64,000 bases of DNA from Clostridium sp. (lineage in GTDB: Bacteria > Bacillota > Clostridia > Lachnospirales > Lachnospiraceae), in assembly GCA_023664325.1 (NCBI GenBank), contig JAMPFS010000010.1:1-64000 (forward strand). The letters run 5' to 3'. The position numbers and the translations under genes are program-made. The notes under the pieces are model-generated. The model ran no database searches and was not told where the DNA came from. It saw only the letters and a program-made list of their open reading frames with translations. Each line of letters opens with the position of its first letter. Position 1 is the stretch's first letter. This document shows positions 16,586 to 24,967 of the stretch, one piece after another.

Positions 16586-17752
16586 TCAGCTCTTTTTGGC
16601 ATTGGAAGTATTTGGCATGTAAGGGCTGTCTCCCCTGTCAACGAGGATTTCATGCCCGATGCTTTTCATGCGCATAGTGAGGCAGCGGATACATTCGGCG
16701 CTCTCGTCACCTGTGCATATTTTATTGTCGTAAAGGCTGTATTTCGCCCTTGTTTTTACCGGGGAAAGGTTTGGCATAACCACATTGGCGCCAGCCTGTA
16801 TTCCCTGTTCCCGTCCGCTTGGGGAAATCGTGCCTAAGGCAGTGGTGGCAGGCAAAAGCAGTGTAGGCTGCATCAGCCGCAGGATACTCAGTAAAAGCAG
16901 GGTATCCTCCAGGGTGCCGTTTGCCTTGTTGGCAAATGGGGTATCCTTATGGGATATAAATGGCCCGATTCCCACCATATGGGGCTTGAACTCCTGAATA
17001 AATAACAGGTCATCTGCCAGCATTTCATTTGTCTGATAAGGGGAACCAACCATAAAGCCACAGCCAACCTGATAGCCGATATCCTTTAAGTCCTGTAAAC
17101 ACTGCATGCGGTGTTCGTAGGACATGGAAGCAGGGTGAAGGAGGCTGTAATGCGTTTTGTCGGCAGTTTCATGCCGCAGAAGATAGCGGTCTGCCCCTGC
17201 ATCAAATAAGCGCTGGTAACTTTCCTTAGAACGCTCACCGAGAGACAGGGTAATCGCACAGTCGGGATATGTTTGATGTATGCCCGATATAATGTCAGCC
17301 ATCTGCGCATCCGTGTACAGGGGATCCTCGCCGCTTTGCAGGACAAAGGTGCGGAAGCCTAATTCATATCCCTCCCGGCAGCAGAGGAGAATGTCTTCTT
17401 TTGAAAGCCGGTAGCGGTCTGCATTATGGTTGCCATGCCGGATGCCGCAGTAATAGCAGTCATTTTTACAGTAGTTGGAAAACTCGATTAGTCCACGGAT
17501 ATAGATCTTGTTGCCAAAATACTTTTGCTTCGCCTTGTCGGCAGCAGCGGATAATTGTTCCCGCAATGTTACGGTGTTGTTGTCAAGCAGCGCCATAAAT
17601 TCTTCCCTGTTAAGCGGCTGCTGCCTGAGAAGCTTGTCGTATCCGGCAGCGAAAGGGTTGTACCGGCATACGGTTTTGCGCCCATCTGCTGGAAAATCTT
17701 CCTGTGGAGCCGACTGGTTATGAAATTCTGTATGCTTTGTCTGTCTGTCCAT
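16586..17752 (-). CDS. hydE: [FeFe]-hydrogenase H-cluster radical SAM maturase HydE
   Basis: A 388-residue radical SAM protein acting with HydG and HydF in building the hydrogenase 2Fe subcluster. The SAM motif is CKNDCYYC, preceded by IYIRGLIEFSN. Later signatures include LQSGEDP, GCGFMVGSPYQT and VGIGPFISH. The N-terminus is about 35 residues longer than typical HydE. The ATG at 17752 lies four bases after the plsC stop with AGGGA upstream, so the genes are translationally close. It is probably transcribed from the lysA promoter through plsC. Confidence 0.94.
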   Translation of the reverse strand: MDRQTKHTEFHNQSAPQEDFPADGRKTVCRYNPFAAGYDKLLRQQPLNREEFMALLDNNTVTLREQLSAAADKAKQKYFGNKIYIRGLIEFSNYCKNDCYYCGIRHGNHNADRYRLSKEDILLCCREGYELGFRTFVLQSGEDPLYTDAQMADIISGIHQTYPDCAITLSLGERSKESYQRLFDAGADRYLLRHETADKTHYSLLHPASMSYEHRMQCLQDLKDIGYQVGCGFMVGSPYQTNEMLADDLLFIQEFKPHMVGIGPFISHKDTPFANKANGTLEDTLLLLSILRLMQPTLLLPATTALGTISPSGREQGIQAGANVVMPNLSPVKTRAKYSLYDNKICTGDESAECIRCLTMRMKSIGHEILVDRGDSPYMPNTSNAKKS

Positions 17753-17756
17753 TGTC

Positions 17757-18485
17757 TCATCCCTGGTTAAAATTGTATTCGTTTTCTGAGATGACCTGCT
17801 GGATGCGGCTTTTAACCATATTTGCAATCTCCGTTGTTTTCATGCCCTGATATTCCTCATATGGAATCGGTGGCAGGAAATGAAGCTGGACATCTACTTT
17901 GTTGATGCTGTTGCGGTCGAACGGGAGATAGGAATCAATGATTGCAATGGGAACAATTGGACATTTTGCTTTGGTGGCGGCTTTAAAACTGCCACCCTTA
18001 AACTCCCCCAGCTCATTCCCGTTTTTGGAACGTGTTCCTTCCGGAAAGATTAGAAAATTGCGTCCTTCCTTTACCTGCTTTGCCACTTCGTTGATAATCT
18101 GCAAACCCTGCTTTACATCTGCGCGGTCCATGAAAAGCCCGCCTAAGGTCTGAATCAGCTGGCGGAGCAGCGGAACCTGGTATGCCTCCTTTTTGATGAC
18201 AACACCAAAGGGAATGGGATTTAGATAGGCAAGTCCCATGACATCAAACAGCCCCTGGTGATTGGGATACATAATATATCCCGATTTTTCCGGTAAATTG
18301 TCCAAGCCGTAGCCGTGAACGATCACATTGCCCCTTTTGCAGCCAATATCAGAAATGCGGCGAATCAGTCCATATTTTTTTTCTTCACTGACTTTGTCTG
18401 ATTTGGCATACCAGAACAGCCTTATTAAAATCCCCGGCAGAAAAATCAGATTTCGTATCAACATAAGTGATAATCGTTTTGCCAT
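17757..18485 (-). CDS. plsC: 1-acyl-sn-glycerol-3-phosphate acyltransferase (PlsC family)
   Basis: A 242-residue membrane-associated acyltransferase making phosphatidic acid from lysophosphatidic acid. The hydrophobic N-terminus (about 5-25) is followed by motif I NHQGLFD, motif II around LFMDR, motif III FPEGTRSKNG and motif IV VPIAI. These are the expected catalytic and substrate-binding blocks. It starts 27 bases after lysA stops and ends at the start of hydE. The combination with lysine and hydrogenase genes is operonic, not functional, as far as I can tell. Confidence 0.92.
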   Translation of the reverse strand: MAKRLSLMLIRNLIFLPGILIRLFWYAKSDKVSEEKKYGLIRRISDIGCKRGNVIVHGYGLDNLPEKSGYIMYPNHQGLFDVMGLAYLNPIPFGVVIKKEAYQVPLLRQLIQTLGGLFMDRADVKQGLQIINEVAKQVKEGRNFLIFPEGTRSKNGNELGEFKGGSFKAATKAKCPIVPIAIIDSYLPFDRNSINKVDVQLHFLPPIPYEEYQGMKTTEIANMVKSRIQQVISENEYNFNQG

Positions 18486-18512
18486 ATGTAATGTCCCCCT
18501 GTTATTTATTCT

Positions 18513-19772
18513 TTATAACTCCAGATCCCAGAAACCGTCTAAGGTTGCAAAATAATCCTCGGCAGTCTCCGCGCGGCGGATCATTTTGGTACTGCCATCT
18601 TCGCAAAGGAGAATTTCTGCGGATTTTAGTTTGCCATTATAATTATAGCCCATTGCAAATCCGTGCGCTCCGGTATCATGAATCACTAAAATGTCGCCAA
18701 TGTCAATTTTTGGAAGCTTGCGGTCAACGGCGAACTTATCATTATTCTCGCAAAGTGAACCGGTTATATCATAGGTGTGGTCGCATGGCATTTGTTCCTT
18801 GCCCATCACAGTGATGTGGTGGTAGGCGCCATACATAGCCGGACGCATCAGGTTGACTGCACAGGCATCCACACCGATATATTCTTTATATGTGTGTTTT
18901 TCGTGAATGGCTTTGGTGACGAGATGTCCATATGGAGCAAGCATAAAACGTCCGAGCTCTGTAAAGATGGCAACTCTGTCCATTCCGGCAGGCGCTAACG
19001 TCTCCTCATAAACCCTGCGCACGCCTTCCCCGATGGCTAAGATATCATTTGGCTCCTTGTCCGGTGTGTATGGAACTCCCACACCGCCTGACAGGTTGAT
19101 GAAGGAAATCGTCACACCGGTTTCCTTCCGGATCTCAATGGCTGTCTCAAATAAAATTTTGGCAAGGGTTGGGTAGTACTCGTTTGTTACGGTGTTGCTG
19201 GCAAGAAATGCATGCATGCCAAACTCCTCTACGCCAAGCTCCCTAAGCCGCTTATAAGCTTCCATGATCTGTGGTTTTGTCATGCCATACTTCGCATCTC
19301 CCGGGTTATCCATGATGGTGGTGCCAAGCGCAAACTTGCCTCCCGGATTGTAACGGCAGCTCATCCGTTTTGGGAGTGTGCCTAAGATATTTTTCAAAAA
19401 ATCAATATGGGTAATGTCATCAAGGTTGATGGTTGCGCCGAGTTTCGCAGCCAATGCAAACTCCTCTGCGGGAGTGTCATTGGAAGAAAACATAATGTCG
19501 CTACCGGCAAATCCGCATTTTTCAGACATTAAAAGCTCTGTATAGGAGGAACAGTCCGTGCCGCAGCCCTCCTCCTGCAAAATTTTTAAAATCGTTGGAT
19601 TTGGGGTGGCTTTGACAGCAAAGTATTCCTGAAATCCTTCATTCCATGAAAATGCCTGTTTTAATTTTCGCGCATTTTCCCGGATGCCCTTCTCATCATA
19701 TAGATGAAATGGAGTGGGATATTGTGTGCAAATCCGATCAATCTGCTCTTTTGTAACAAATGGTGTCTTCAT
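18513..19772 (-). CDS. lysA: Diaminopimelate decarboxylase
   Basis: A 419-residue PLP enzyme that converts meso-diaminopimelate to lysine, the last step of lysine synthesis. The PLP lysine lies in EYFAVKATPNP near residue 53. Other signatures are the LSGGVGVPY turn and the C-terminal CAVNLMRPAMYGAYH and CENNDKF segments at the substrate and dimer site. First gene of a likely lysA-plsC-hydE(-hydG) unit. Its leader has no L-box, in contrast to dapA at 45707. Confidence 0.93.
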   Translation of the reverse strand: MKTPFVTKEQIDRICTQYPTPFHLYDEKGIRENARKLKQAFSWNEGFQEYFAVKATPNPTILKILQEEGCGTDCSSYTELLMSEKCGFAGSDIMFSSNDTPAEEFALAAKLGATINLDDITHIDFLKNILGTLPKRMSCRYNPGGKFALGTTIMDNPGDAKYGMTKPQIMEAYKRLRELGVEEFGMHAFLASNTVTNEYYPTLAKILFETAIEIRKETGVTISFINLSGGVGVPYTPDKEPNDILAIGEGVRRVYEETLAPAGMDRVAIFTELGRFMLAPYGHLVTKAIHEKHTYKEYIGVDACAVNLMRPAMYGAYHHITVMGKEQMPCDHTYDITGSLCENNDKFAVDRKLPKIDIGDILVIHDTGAHGFAMGYNYNGKLKSAEILLCEDGSTKMIRRAETAEDYFATLDGFWDLEL

Positions 19773-19841
19773 AGTAGTCTATTCCTTTCCTATATCGTAT
19801 ATAATCCAATTCCTGACAAAGGTAAAAAATACCTCACTAAT

Positions 19842-19869
19842 ATAGTAGTGTTTTTTGTGGGTTTGTCAA
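19842..19869 (-). promoter_or_regulatory. lysA promoter
   Basis: On the minus strand TTGACA (19864-19869) and TACTAT (19842-19847) are 16 bp apart, about 70 bases before the lysA start. The overlapping CACTA/TAGTG dyad could alternatively be part of a weak terminator for the DUF421 gene. Confidence 0.55.
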
Positions 19870-19886
19870 GAAAAAATGGAGGAATT

Positions 19887-20594
19887 TTATCCAAGCATAT
19901 CTTTGTCCACCACATGGTTTACTTTTGGAAAGACGTGAAAGTTTCCCTGCTTGTCGCATACAGCGAGAAATACATCGCTGAGATTTTTGATGTTTTGCCC
20001 TTCCAGTTGTTGGTCCAGCCAGTTCCGGTCTTTGCCGGCATGCTTTAAGTTCTGTTCCATTATATGGCCATCAACAATGACATTGGCAAAGATTTCCTCC
20101 TGGGAAGGCTCAATACCGAGATCCTTTGGCGTTGCCGGACGTTCGGCGGAAACCGGAAGAAAGCTGATTTTGCCATTTGGCTCTAAAATGGCGGTCTTTA
20201 TCTGCGCAAGGTCAAAATATCCATTTACACGACATTCCACGAGAAATTCATCTACATCCATTTTTGCTTTTTGCAGGTTTTCATTATAAATGCTGCCATT
20301 TTGGTAGAGTGTGATAGCCTTGCCGTTGACGATGCGGCGCAGTGGGATGAAGCGCTGCGCAGCTTTTGACAGCAGGATGACAAATACGGCATATATAACC
20401 ATAGCAAACAGTGGTTTCAAGTAGTTCCCCTCTAAGTCGGTTGCCATTTCAGCGGCAATGGAACCGATCGTGATTCCGTTGATGTAATCAAACATGGTAA
20501 GCTGGGACATTTGCTTGCAGCCCATGAATTTGGTGAGAATAAATAGTGATATGATTGAAAAAAGGGATTGGTAAAACACAGTAAAATATTCCAA
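19887..20594 (-). CDS. DUF421 (YetF-like) membrane protein
   Basis: A 235-residue protein of the DUF421/YetF family. Three N-terminal membrane helices (about 8-25, 33-50, 58-78) carry the family signature LTMFDYINGITIGSIAAEMA. The cytoplasmic domain contains ITLYQNGSIYNENLQKA and LRRIVNGK. A TTG start at 20594 is preferred because a perfect AGGAGG stands 8 bases before it; a further-upstream ATG has no such site. Relatives are spore-envelope or stress-linked proteins of unknown biochemistry. An AT-rich dyad TGATAAA/TTTATCA lies just upstream (about 20608-20634). Confidence 0.85.
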   Translation of the reverse strand: MEYFTVFYQSLFSIISLFILTKFMGCKQMSQLTMFDYINGITIGSIAAEMATDLEGNYLKPLFAMVIYAVFVILLSKAAQRFIPLRRIVNGKAITLYQNGSIYNENLQKAKMDVDEFLVECRVNGYFDLAQIKTAILEPNGKISFLPVSAERPATPKDLGIEPSQEEIFANVIVDGHIMEQNLKHAGKDRNWLDQQLEGQNIKNLSDVFLAVCDKQGNFHVFPKVNHVVDKDMLG

Positions 20595-20680
20595 AATATA
20601 CACCTCCTGATAAATTTTATAAAAAATTTTATCAATAGTATGGTGTAAAATAGCAGAAATATTCATTTAGAAACAGTTCT

Positions 20681-20712
20681 AAAAAATCAGGCGGACTGTC
20701 CAAAGCCCGCCT
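20681..20712 (-). terminator. pyrG terminator
   Basis: On the minus strand AGGCGG (20707-20712) pairs with CCGCCT (20689-20694), followed by GATTTTTT. Confidence 0.75.
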
Positions 20713-20749
20713 GTAGCAGCAAGTGCCGGTTTTTTCTGTTTTTTGGATT

Positions 20750-22384
20750 TTAATCCTGATGCTGCAAAGCATTTTTCTTGCGTTCCTGATATGCAAGGGA
20801 GGCAGCGATAAAGCCCCTGAATAATGGATGAGGCTTGTTTGGTCTTGATTTGAACTCCGGGTGCGCCTGGGTGCCGATGAACCACGGATGGTCAGGAATT
20901 TCAATCATTTCCACAATATGCCCGTCAGGAGACTGTCCAACTAACTCCATGCCGTTTGTCGCAAGCGCATCCCGATAGTCGTTGTTCACTTCATAACGGT
21001 GGCGGTGGCGTTCGGCAATTTCTTTGGCGCCGTACAACTCGTATGATTTCGAGCCTTCCTTTAATACGCATGGGTAAGAACCCAGACGCAGGGTGCCGCC
21101 TAAGTCTGTCACTCCGTCCTGATCCGGCATAATGTGAATGACCTGGTGGACGCTGCTCGGATTAAATTCGCTGGAATGCGCATCATGGTAACCAAGCACA
21201 TGTCTTGCAAATTCAACGATGGTAAGCTGCATGCCAAGACATAATCCCAGATATGGGATCTTGTTTTCCCTTGCGTAGCGGATGGCGCTAATCATGCCTT
21301 CAATGCCCCGGTCGCCAAAGCCGCCGGGAACGATGATTCCGTCAGCATCCTTTAATTCTGCGGCTGCATTTTTGTCGTTTAATAATTCAGAGTCCATCCA
21401 CATGATTTCAAGGTCTGAATTGCAGGCAAAGGAGCTGTGCTTTAATGCCTCTACCACAGAAATGTATGCGTCATGCAGGGATACATATTTTCCGACCAGT
21501 GCGATTGTGACTTTTTTGACCGGATTCTTCCAGCGGTCAATCATGGCGATCCAGTCTTCCAAATCCGGTTCCGGGCAATCCACATGGAGACATTTACACA
21601 CCACATTGGCAAGTCTTTCCTTCTCCATAGCAAGCGGAACCTCGTATAATACATCTACGTCAAGGTTCTGGATGACACAGTCGCTTGGCACATTGCAAAA
21701 CAGCGCAATCTTATCTTTCATACCATCCTCTAACGGAAAGTCGGAACGGCATACTAAGATGTCCGGCTGGATGCCTAGGGACTGAAGATTTTTTACGCTT
21801 GCCTGGGTTGGCTTCGTCTTCATCTCACCGGATGCCTTCAGATAAGGGATCAGGGTGACATGGATCATGATACAGTTTTCGTGTCCGACTGTATGCTGAA
21901 ACTGGCGGATTGCCTCTAAGAAAGGCTGGCTTTCGATATCACCTACCGTTCCCCCGACCTCGATAATGGCAAATTCCGTTTCGTTGGAATCTAAATTTCT
22001 ATAAAACCGGCTCTGAATCTCATTGGTAATATGCGGGATCACCTGCACGGTATGTCCGCCAAAATCACCGCGGCGTTCCTTCTGTAAAATACTCCAGTAC
22101 ACCTTCCCGGTTGTGACATTGGATTTTTTGTTGAGACTTTCATCAATAAAACGCTCGTAATGTCCGAGGTCAAGGTCGGTTTCCGCACCGTCATCCGTTA
22201 CAAAGACCTCACCGTGCTGGATGGGATTCATGGTTCCCGGATCAATGTTAATATAAGGATCAAACTTCTGGCAGGTTACCTTGTAACCACGCGCTTTCAA
22301 AAGCCTTCCCAGAGAGGCAGCGGTGATTCCTTTTCCGAGGCCCGATACCACGCCACCTGTGACAAATACATACTTGACAGCCAT
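20750..22384 (-). CDS. pyrG: CTP synthase
   Basis: A 544-residue enzyme converting UTP to CTP with glutamine and ATP. The N-terminal amidoligase domain starts with KYVFVTGGVVSGLGKGI. The C-terminal class I glutamine amidotransferase has GLCLGMQ with the nucleophile Cys near 383 and the His-Pro-Glu triad AHPEFKSRP near 516. Length is standard for the family. GGAGGAAG precedes the ATG. Monocistronic, with its own promoter and terminator. Confidence 0.97.
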   Translation of the reverse strand: MAVKYVFVTGGVVSGLGKGITAASLGRLLKARGYKVTCQKFDPYINIDPGTMNPIQHGEVFVTDDGAETDLDLGHYERFIDESLNKKSNVTTGKVYWSILQKERRGDFGGHTVQVIPHITNEIQSRFYRNLDSNETEFAIIEVGGTVGDIESQPFLEAIRQFQHTVGHENCIMIHVTLIPYLKASGEMKTKPTQASVKNLQSLGIQPDILVCRSDFPLEDGMKDKIALFCNVPSDCVIQNLDVDVLYEVPLAMEKERLANVVCKCLHVDCPEPDLEDWIAMIDRWKNPVKKVTIALVGKYVSLHDAYISVVEALKHSSFACNSDLEIMWMDSELLNDKNAAAELKDADGIIVPGGFGDRGIEGMISAIRYARENKIPYLGLCLGMQLTIVEFARHVLGYHDAHSSEFNPSSVHQVIHIMPDQDGVTDLGGTLRLGSYPCVLKEGSKSYELYGAKEIAERHRHRYEVNNDYRDALATNGMELVGQSPDGHIVEMIEIPDHPWFIGTQAHPEFKSRPNKPHPLFRGFIAASLAYQERKKNALQHQD

Positions 22385-22438
22385 TTATTCTTCCTCCGTA
22401 AATCTTGCTTGTTGTGTTATTAGACATAATTACCATTC

Positions 22439-22467
22439 ATTTTATATGAAAGAGATTCTCAAGTCAA
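22439..22467 (-). promoter_or_regulatory. pyrG promoter
   Basis: On the minus strand TTGACT (22462-22467) and TAAAAT (22439-22444) are 17 bp apart, giving a leader of about 50 nt. Too little is visible to say whether the family's known nucleotide-sensing attenuation occurs here. Confidence 0.55.
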
Positions 22468-22599
22468 TTGATAAATCACTGTTTTTTTTGAAAACCTTTT
22501 ATTTGGAAAAATATGGAAATGGGCATTTGTTATCCTGCATCCTGTTTTAGGAAATGGATGGAAATCCGGTAAATGTTAAAGCCAGGTTTTTTCAGGAAA

Positions 22600-22622
22600 T
22601 AAAATATATCCAGTATATTTTA
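22600..22622. promoter_or_regulatory. 23-bp AT-rich palindrome upstream of ftsH
   Basis: TAAAATATA (22600-22608) and TATATTTTA (22614-22622) form a perfect 9-5-9 inverted repeat, about 36 bases before the ftsH -35 box. It could be an operator, but AT-rich palindromes also arise by chance. The 437-base gap 22385-22821 otherwise holds the two promoters and a weak CCGCA/TGCGG hairpin near 22726-22744. Confidence 0.4.
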
Positions 22623-22657
22623 AACGGTTGGTTCACAAAATATACATGAAAATAAAT

Positions 22658-22686
22658 TTGCTTATTTAGAGATTACCCTTTATAAT
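22658..22686 (+). promoter_or_regulatory. ftsH promoter
   Basis: TTGCTT (22658-22663) and TATAAT (22681-22686) are exactly 17 bp apart. The leader to the TTG start is about 130 nt. Confidence 0.65.
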
Positions 22687-22821
22687 ATGTTACCAAGGTC
22701 ACGAAATCAAAAAGAGGCGGCAAATCCGCATCAGTGATTTTGCGGCTTTTGCAGATATGGGGAAGTGACTGCCCCGGCAGATGGTAACGAAATGACATAG
22801 ATGTAACAGGAGGATAAATGT

Positions 22822-24909
22822 TTGGAAGAGAATCGTAATCAACAAAATGAAAATAACCAGAATGATAATGGAAAGAAGGGACCGGATAAAAATTTTATCT
22901 TTATGCTTGTGGTAGCAATCGGTCTCACTTTGCTGTTCTATGGAGTTTATACGAGATATCAGGCTGGGCAGCGGGAGGAAATTTCTTACAGCCAGTTTCT
23001 CGATTTATTAGAAGAAGGTGTTGTGGATGAGGTAAAAATCTATAGCTCACAGATTGAGATGACACCAAAAAAGGTTTCCAATAAAGAGAAGGAAGACGAG
23101 AAGCATACATCAGCAGACGGGAAGACGGAACAGGCGGCAGATGCGGCAGAGGAACCCGGCGGGAACTCGCCTTATAAGGTGGATGTAAAACCGGGAACAA
23201 CCTATTATGTGCAGCGGATTTCAGATATCAACCTGGTCGATCGGTTAGAGGCTGCAAAGGAAAATGGTGATATCAATTATGTTGCAATGGATGAGAGTGG
23301 TTCCGCCATGTTTATGAATATCCTTTCATGGGTTATGATGATTGGCGTATTTTACCTGATTATCTGGCTGTTTATGCGCTCCATGTCAAAGGGCGGCGGC
23401 ATGATGGGAGTGGGTAAGAGTAATGCCAAGATGTATGTGGAGCGGAAAACCGGTGTTACCTTTGCAGATGTGGCAGGGCAGGAGGAATCCAAAGAATCCC
23501 TGAAAGAAATGGTGGATTTTCTCCATAATCCGAAGAAATATCTGGAAATCGGCGCAAAACTTCCGAAAGGAGCGCTTTTAGTGGGGCCACCGGGAACCGG
23601 TAAGACACTGCTCGCAAAGGCGGTGGCAGGTGAAGCGAATGTGCCGTTTTTCTCCCTGTCCGGTTCGGACTTTGTGGAACTGTATGTCGGTGTGGGCGCA
23701 TCCCGTGTGAGGGATTTGTTCAAACAGGCAAACAGCATGGCGCCGTGTATCATTTTTATTGATGAGATTGATGCGATTGGACGCAGCCGTGACAGTAAGT
23801 ATGGCGGCGGTGATTCTGAGCGGGAGCAGACTTTGAATCAGCTGCTTTCGGAAATGGATGGATTTGACACCTCAAAGGGTATTGTGATTCTTGCAGCGAC
23901 GAACCGGCCGGAAATTCTTGATAAGGCATTGCTCCGTCCGGGGCGTTTTGACCGGCGTGTTGTTGTGGAAAAACCGGATTTGAAAGGCCGTATCGAGACG
24001 TTGAAAGTACACGCAAAAGATGTGAAGATGGATGAGACCGTTGATTTTAAGGAGCTTGCGCTTGCAACCTCCGGCGCAGTTGGCGCAGACCTTGCCAATA
24101 TCATCAACGAGGCAGCGCTTGCAGCCGTGAAAGCCGGAAGGGAGTTTGTCAGCCAGATAGATTTGTTTGAGTCAGTGGAAGTCGTATTTGCCGGCAAGGA
24201 GAAGAAAGACAGAATTTTAAGTAAAAAGGAAAAAGAAATTGTCGCTTATCACGAGACCGGACATGCGCTTTGCATTGCGCTTCAAAAACATACCGAGCCG
24301 GTACAGAAGATTACAATTATACCGAGAACGATGGGAGCGCTTGGCTATGTTATGCAGGTGCCGGAGGAGGAGAAGTACCTGAATTCCAAACAGGAGATGG
24401 AAGCCGATATTGTCACATTTCTTGCGGGGCGCGCAGCAGAAGCCATTAAATTTGATTCCGTCACCACAGGCGCTTCTAACGATATTGAACAGGCGACAAG
24501 GATGGCAAGGAGCATGGTTACCCTCTATGGTATGTCAGACGAAATGGGCATGGTGGCGTTAGAGTCCGTGCAGAGTCGTTACCTTGACGGAAGCCGTGCC
24601 ATGAACTGTTCCGAGGAGACCGCCACAAAGATTGATAATGAAGTGCGGGAAATGATGAAACGTTCCTATGAAAAGGCATATAACCTTTTAAAGGAAAATG
24701 AGTCTGTATTAGATGCTCTTGCCGGGTATCTGATTGAGAAAGAAACCATTACAGGCAAGGAGTTTATGAAAATTTACCAGGAGATTACAGGTGAGACATT
24801 GAAGGAGGCAGCGGAAGATGTGAAGGATGGTGAAAAACAGGAGGATTCCATTTTTGCGCCGCCGACGGATGATTCCGGTTCCGATTCAGGATTTGATGCC
24901 ACTGTTTAA
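22822..24909 (+). CDS. ftsH: ATP-dependent zinc metalloprotease FtsH
   Basis: A 695-residue membrane AAA+ protease degrading damaged membrane proteins and short-lived regulators. TM1 is at about 24-42 and TM2 at about 165-186. Between them lies an extracytoplasmic domain with a charged, Ala/Glu-rich insert (about 81-117). Walker A GPPGTGKT is at 255-262, Walker B IFIDE at 311-315, the arginine-finger region at about 371-378 and the zinc motif HETGH at 477-481. The start is TTG at 22822: AGGAGG (22808-22813) is eight bases before it. An ATG at 22818 sits too close and leads to a stop after six codons. An acidic C-terminal tail ends the protein. Confidence 0.96.
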   Translation: MEENRNQQNENNQNDNGKKGPDKNFIFMLVVAIGLTLLFYGVYTRYQAGQREEISYSQFLDLLEEGVVDEVKIYSSQIEMTPKKVSNKEKEDEKHTSADGKTEQAADAAEEPGGNSPYKVDVKPGTTYYVQRISDINLVDRLEAAKENGDINYVAMDESGSAMFMNILSWVMMIGVFYLIIWLFMRSMSKGGGMMGVGKSNAKMYVERKTGVTFADVAGQEESKESLKEMVDFLHNPKKYLEIGAKLPKGALLVGPPGTGKTLLAKAVAGEANVPFFSLSGSDFVELYVGVGASRVRDLFKQANSMAPCIIFIDEIDAIGRSRDSKYGGGDSEREQTLNQLLSEMDGFDTSKGIVILAATNRPEILDKALLRPGRFDRRVVVEKPDLKGRIETLKVHAKDVKMDETVDFKELALATSGAVGADLANIINEAALAAVKAGREFVSQIDLFESVEVVFAGKEKKDRILSKKEKEIVAYHETGHALCIALQKHTEPVQKITIIPRTMGALGYVMQVPEEEKYLNSKQEMEADIVTFLAGRAAEAIKFDSVTTGASNDIEQATRMARSMVTLYGMSDEMGMVALESVQSRYLDGSRAMNCSEETATKIDNEVREMMKRSYEKAYNLLKENESVLDALAGYLIEKETITGKEFMKIYQEITGETLKEAAEDVKDGEKQEDSIFAPPTDDSGSDSGFDATV

Positions 24910-24967
24910 GGCAGGATGCGGCAGCCCTTTATAGAGATGGATTTGGGGTTATGGCAGGGGATATCAT

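Noticed and set aside
19773..19886. Lysine riboswitch in front of lysA
   Set aside because: The leader is too short and lacks all L-box blocks.
22700..22760. Attenuator or riboswitch in the ftsH leader
   Set aside because: Only a 5-bp CCGCA/TGCGG hairpin with a short T run is visible; no known RNA pattern matches.
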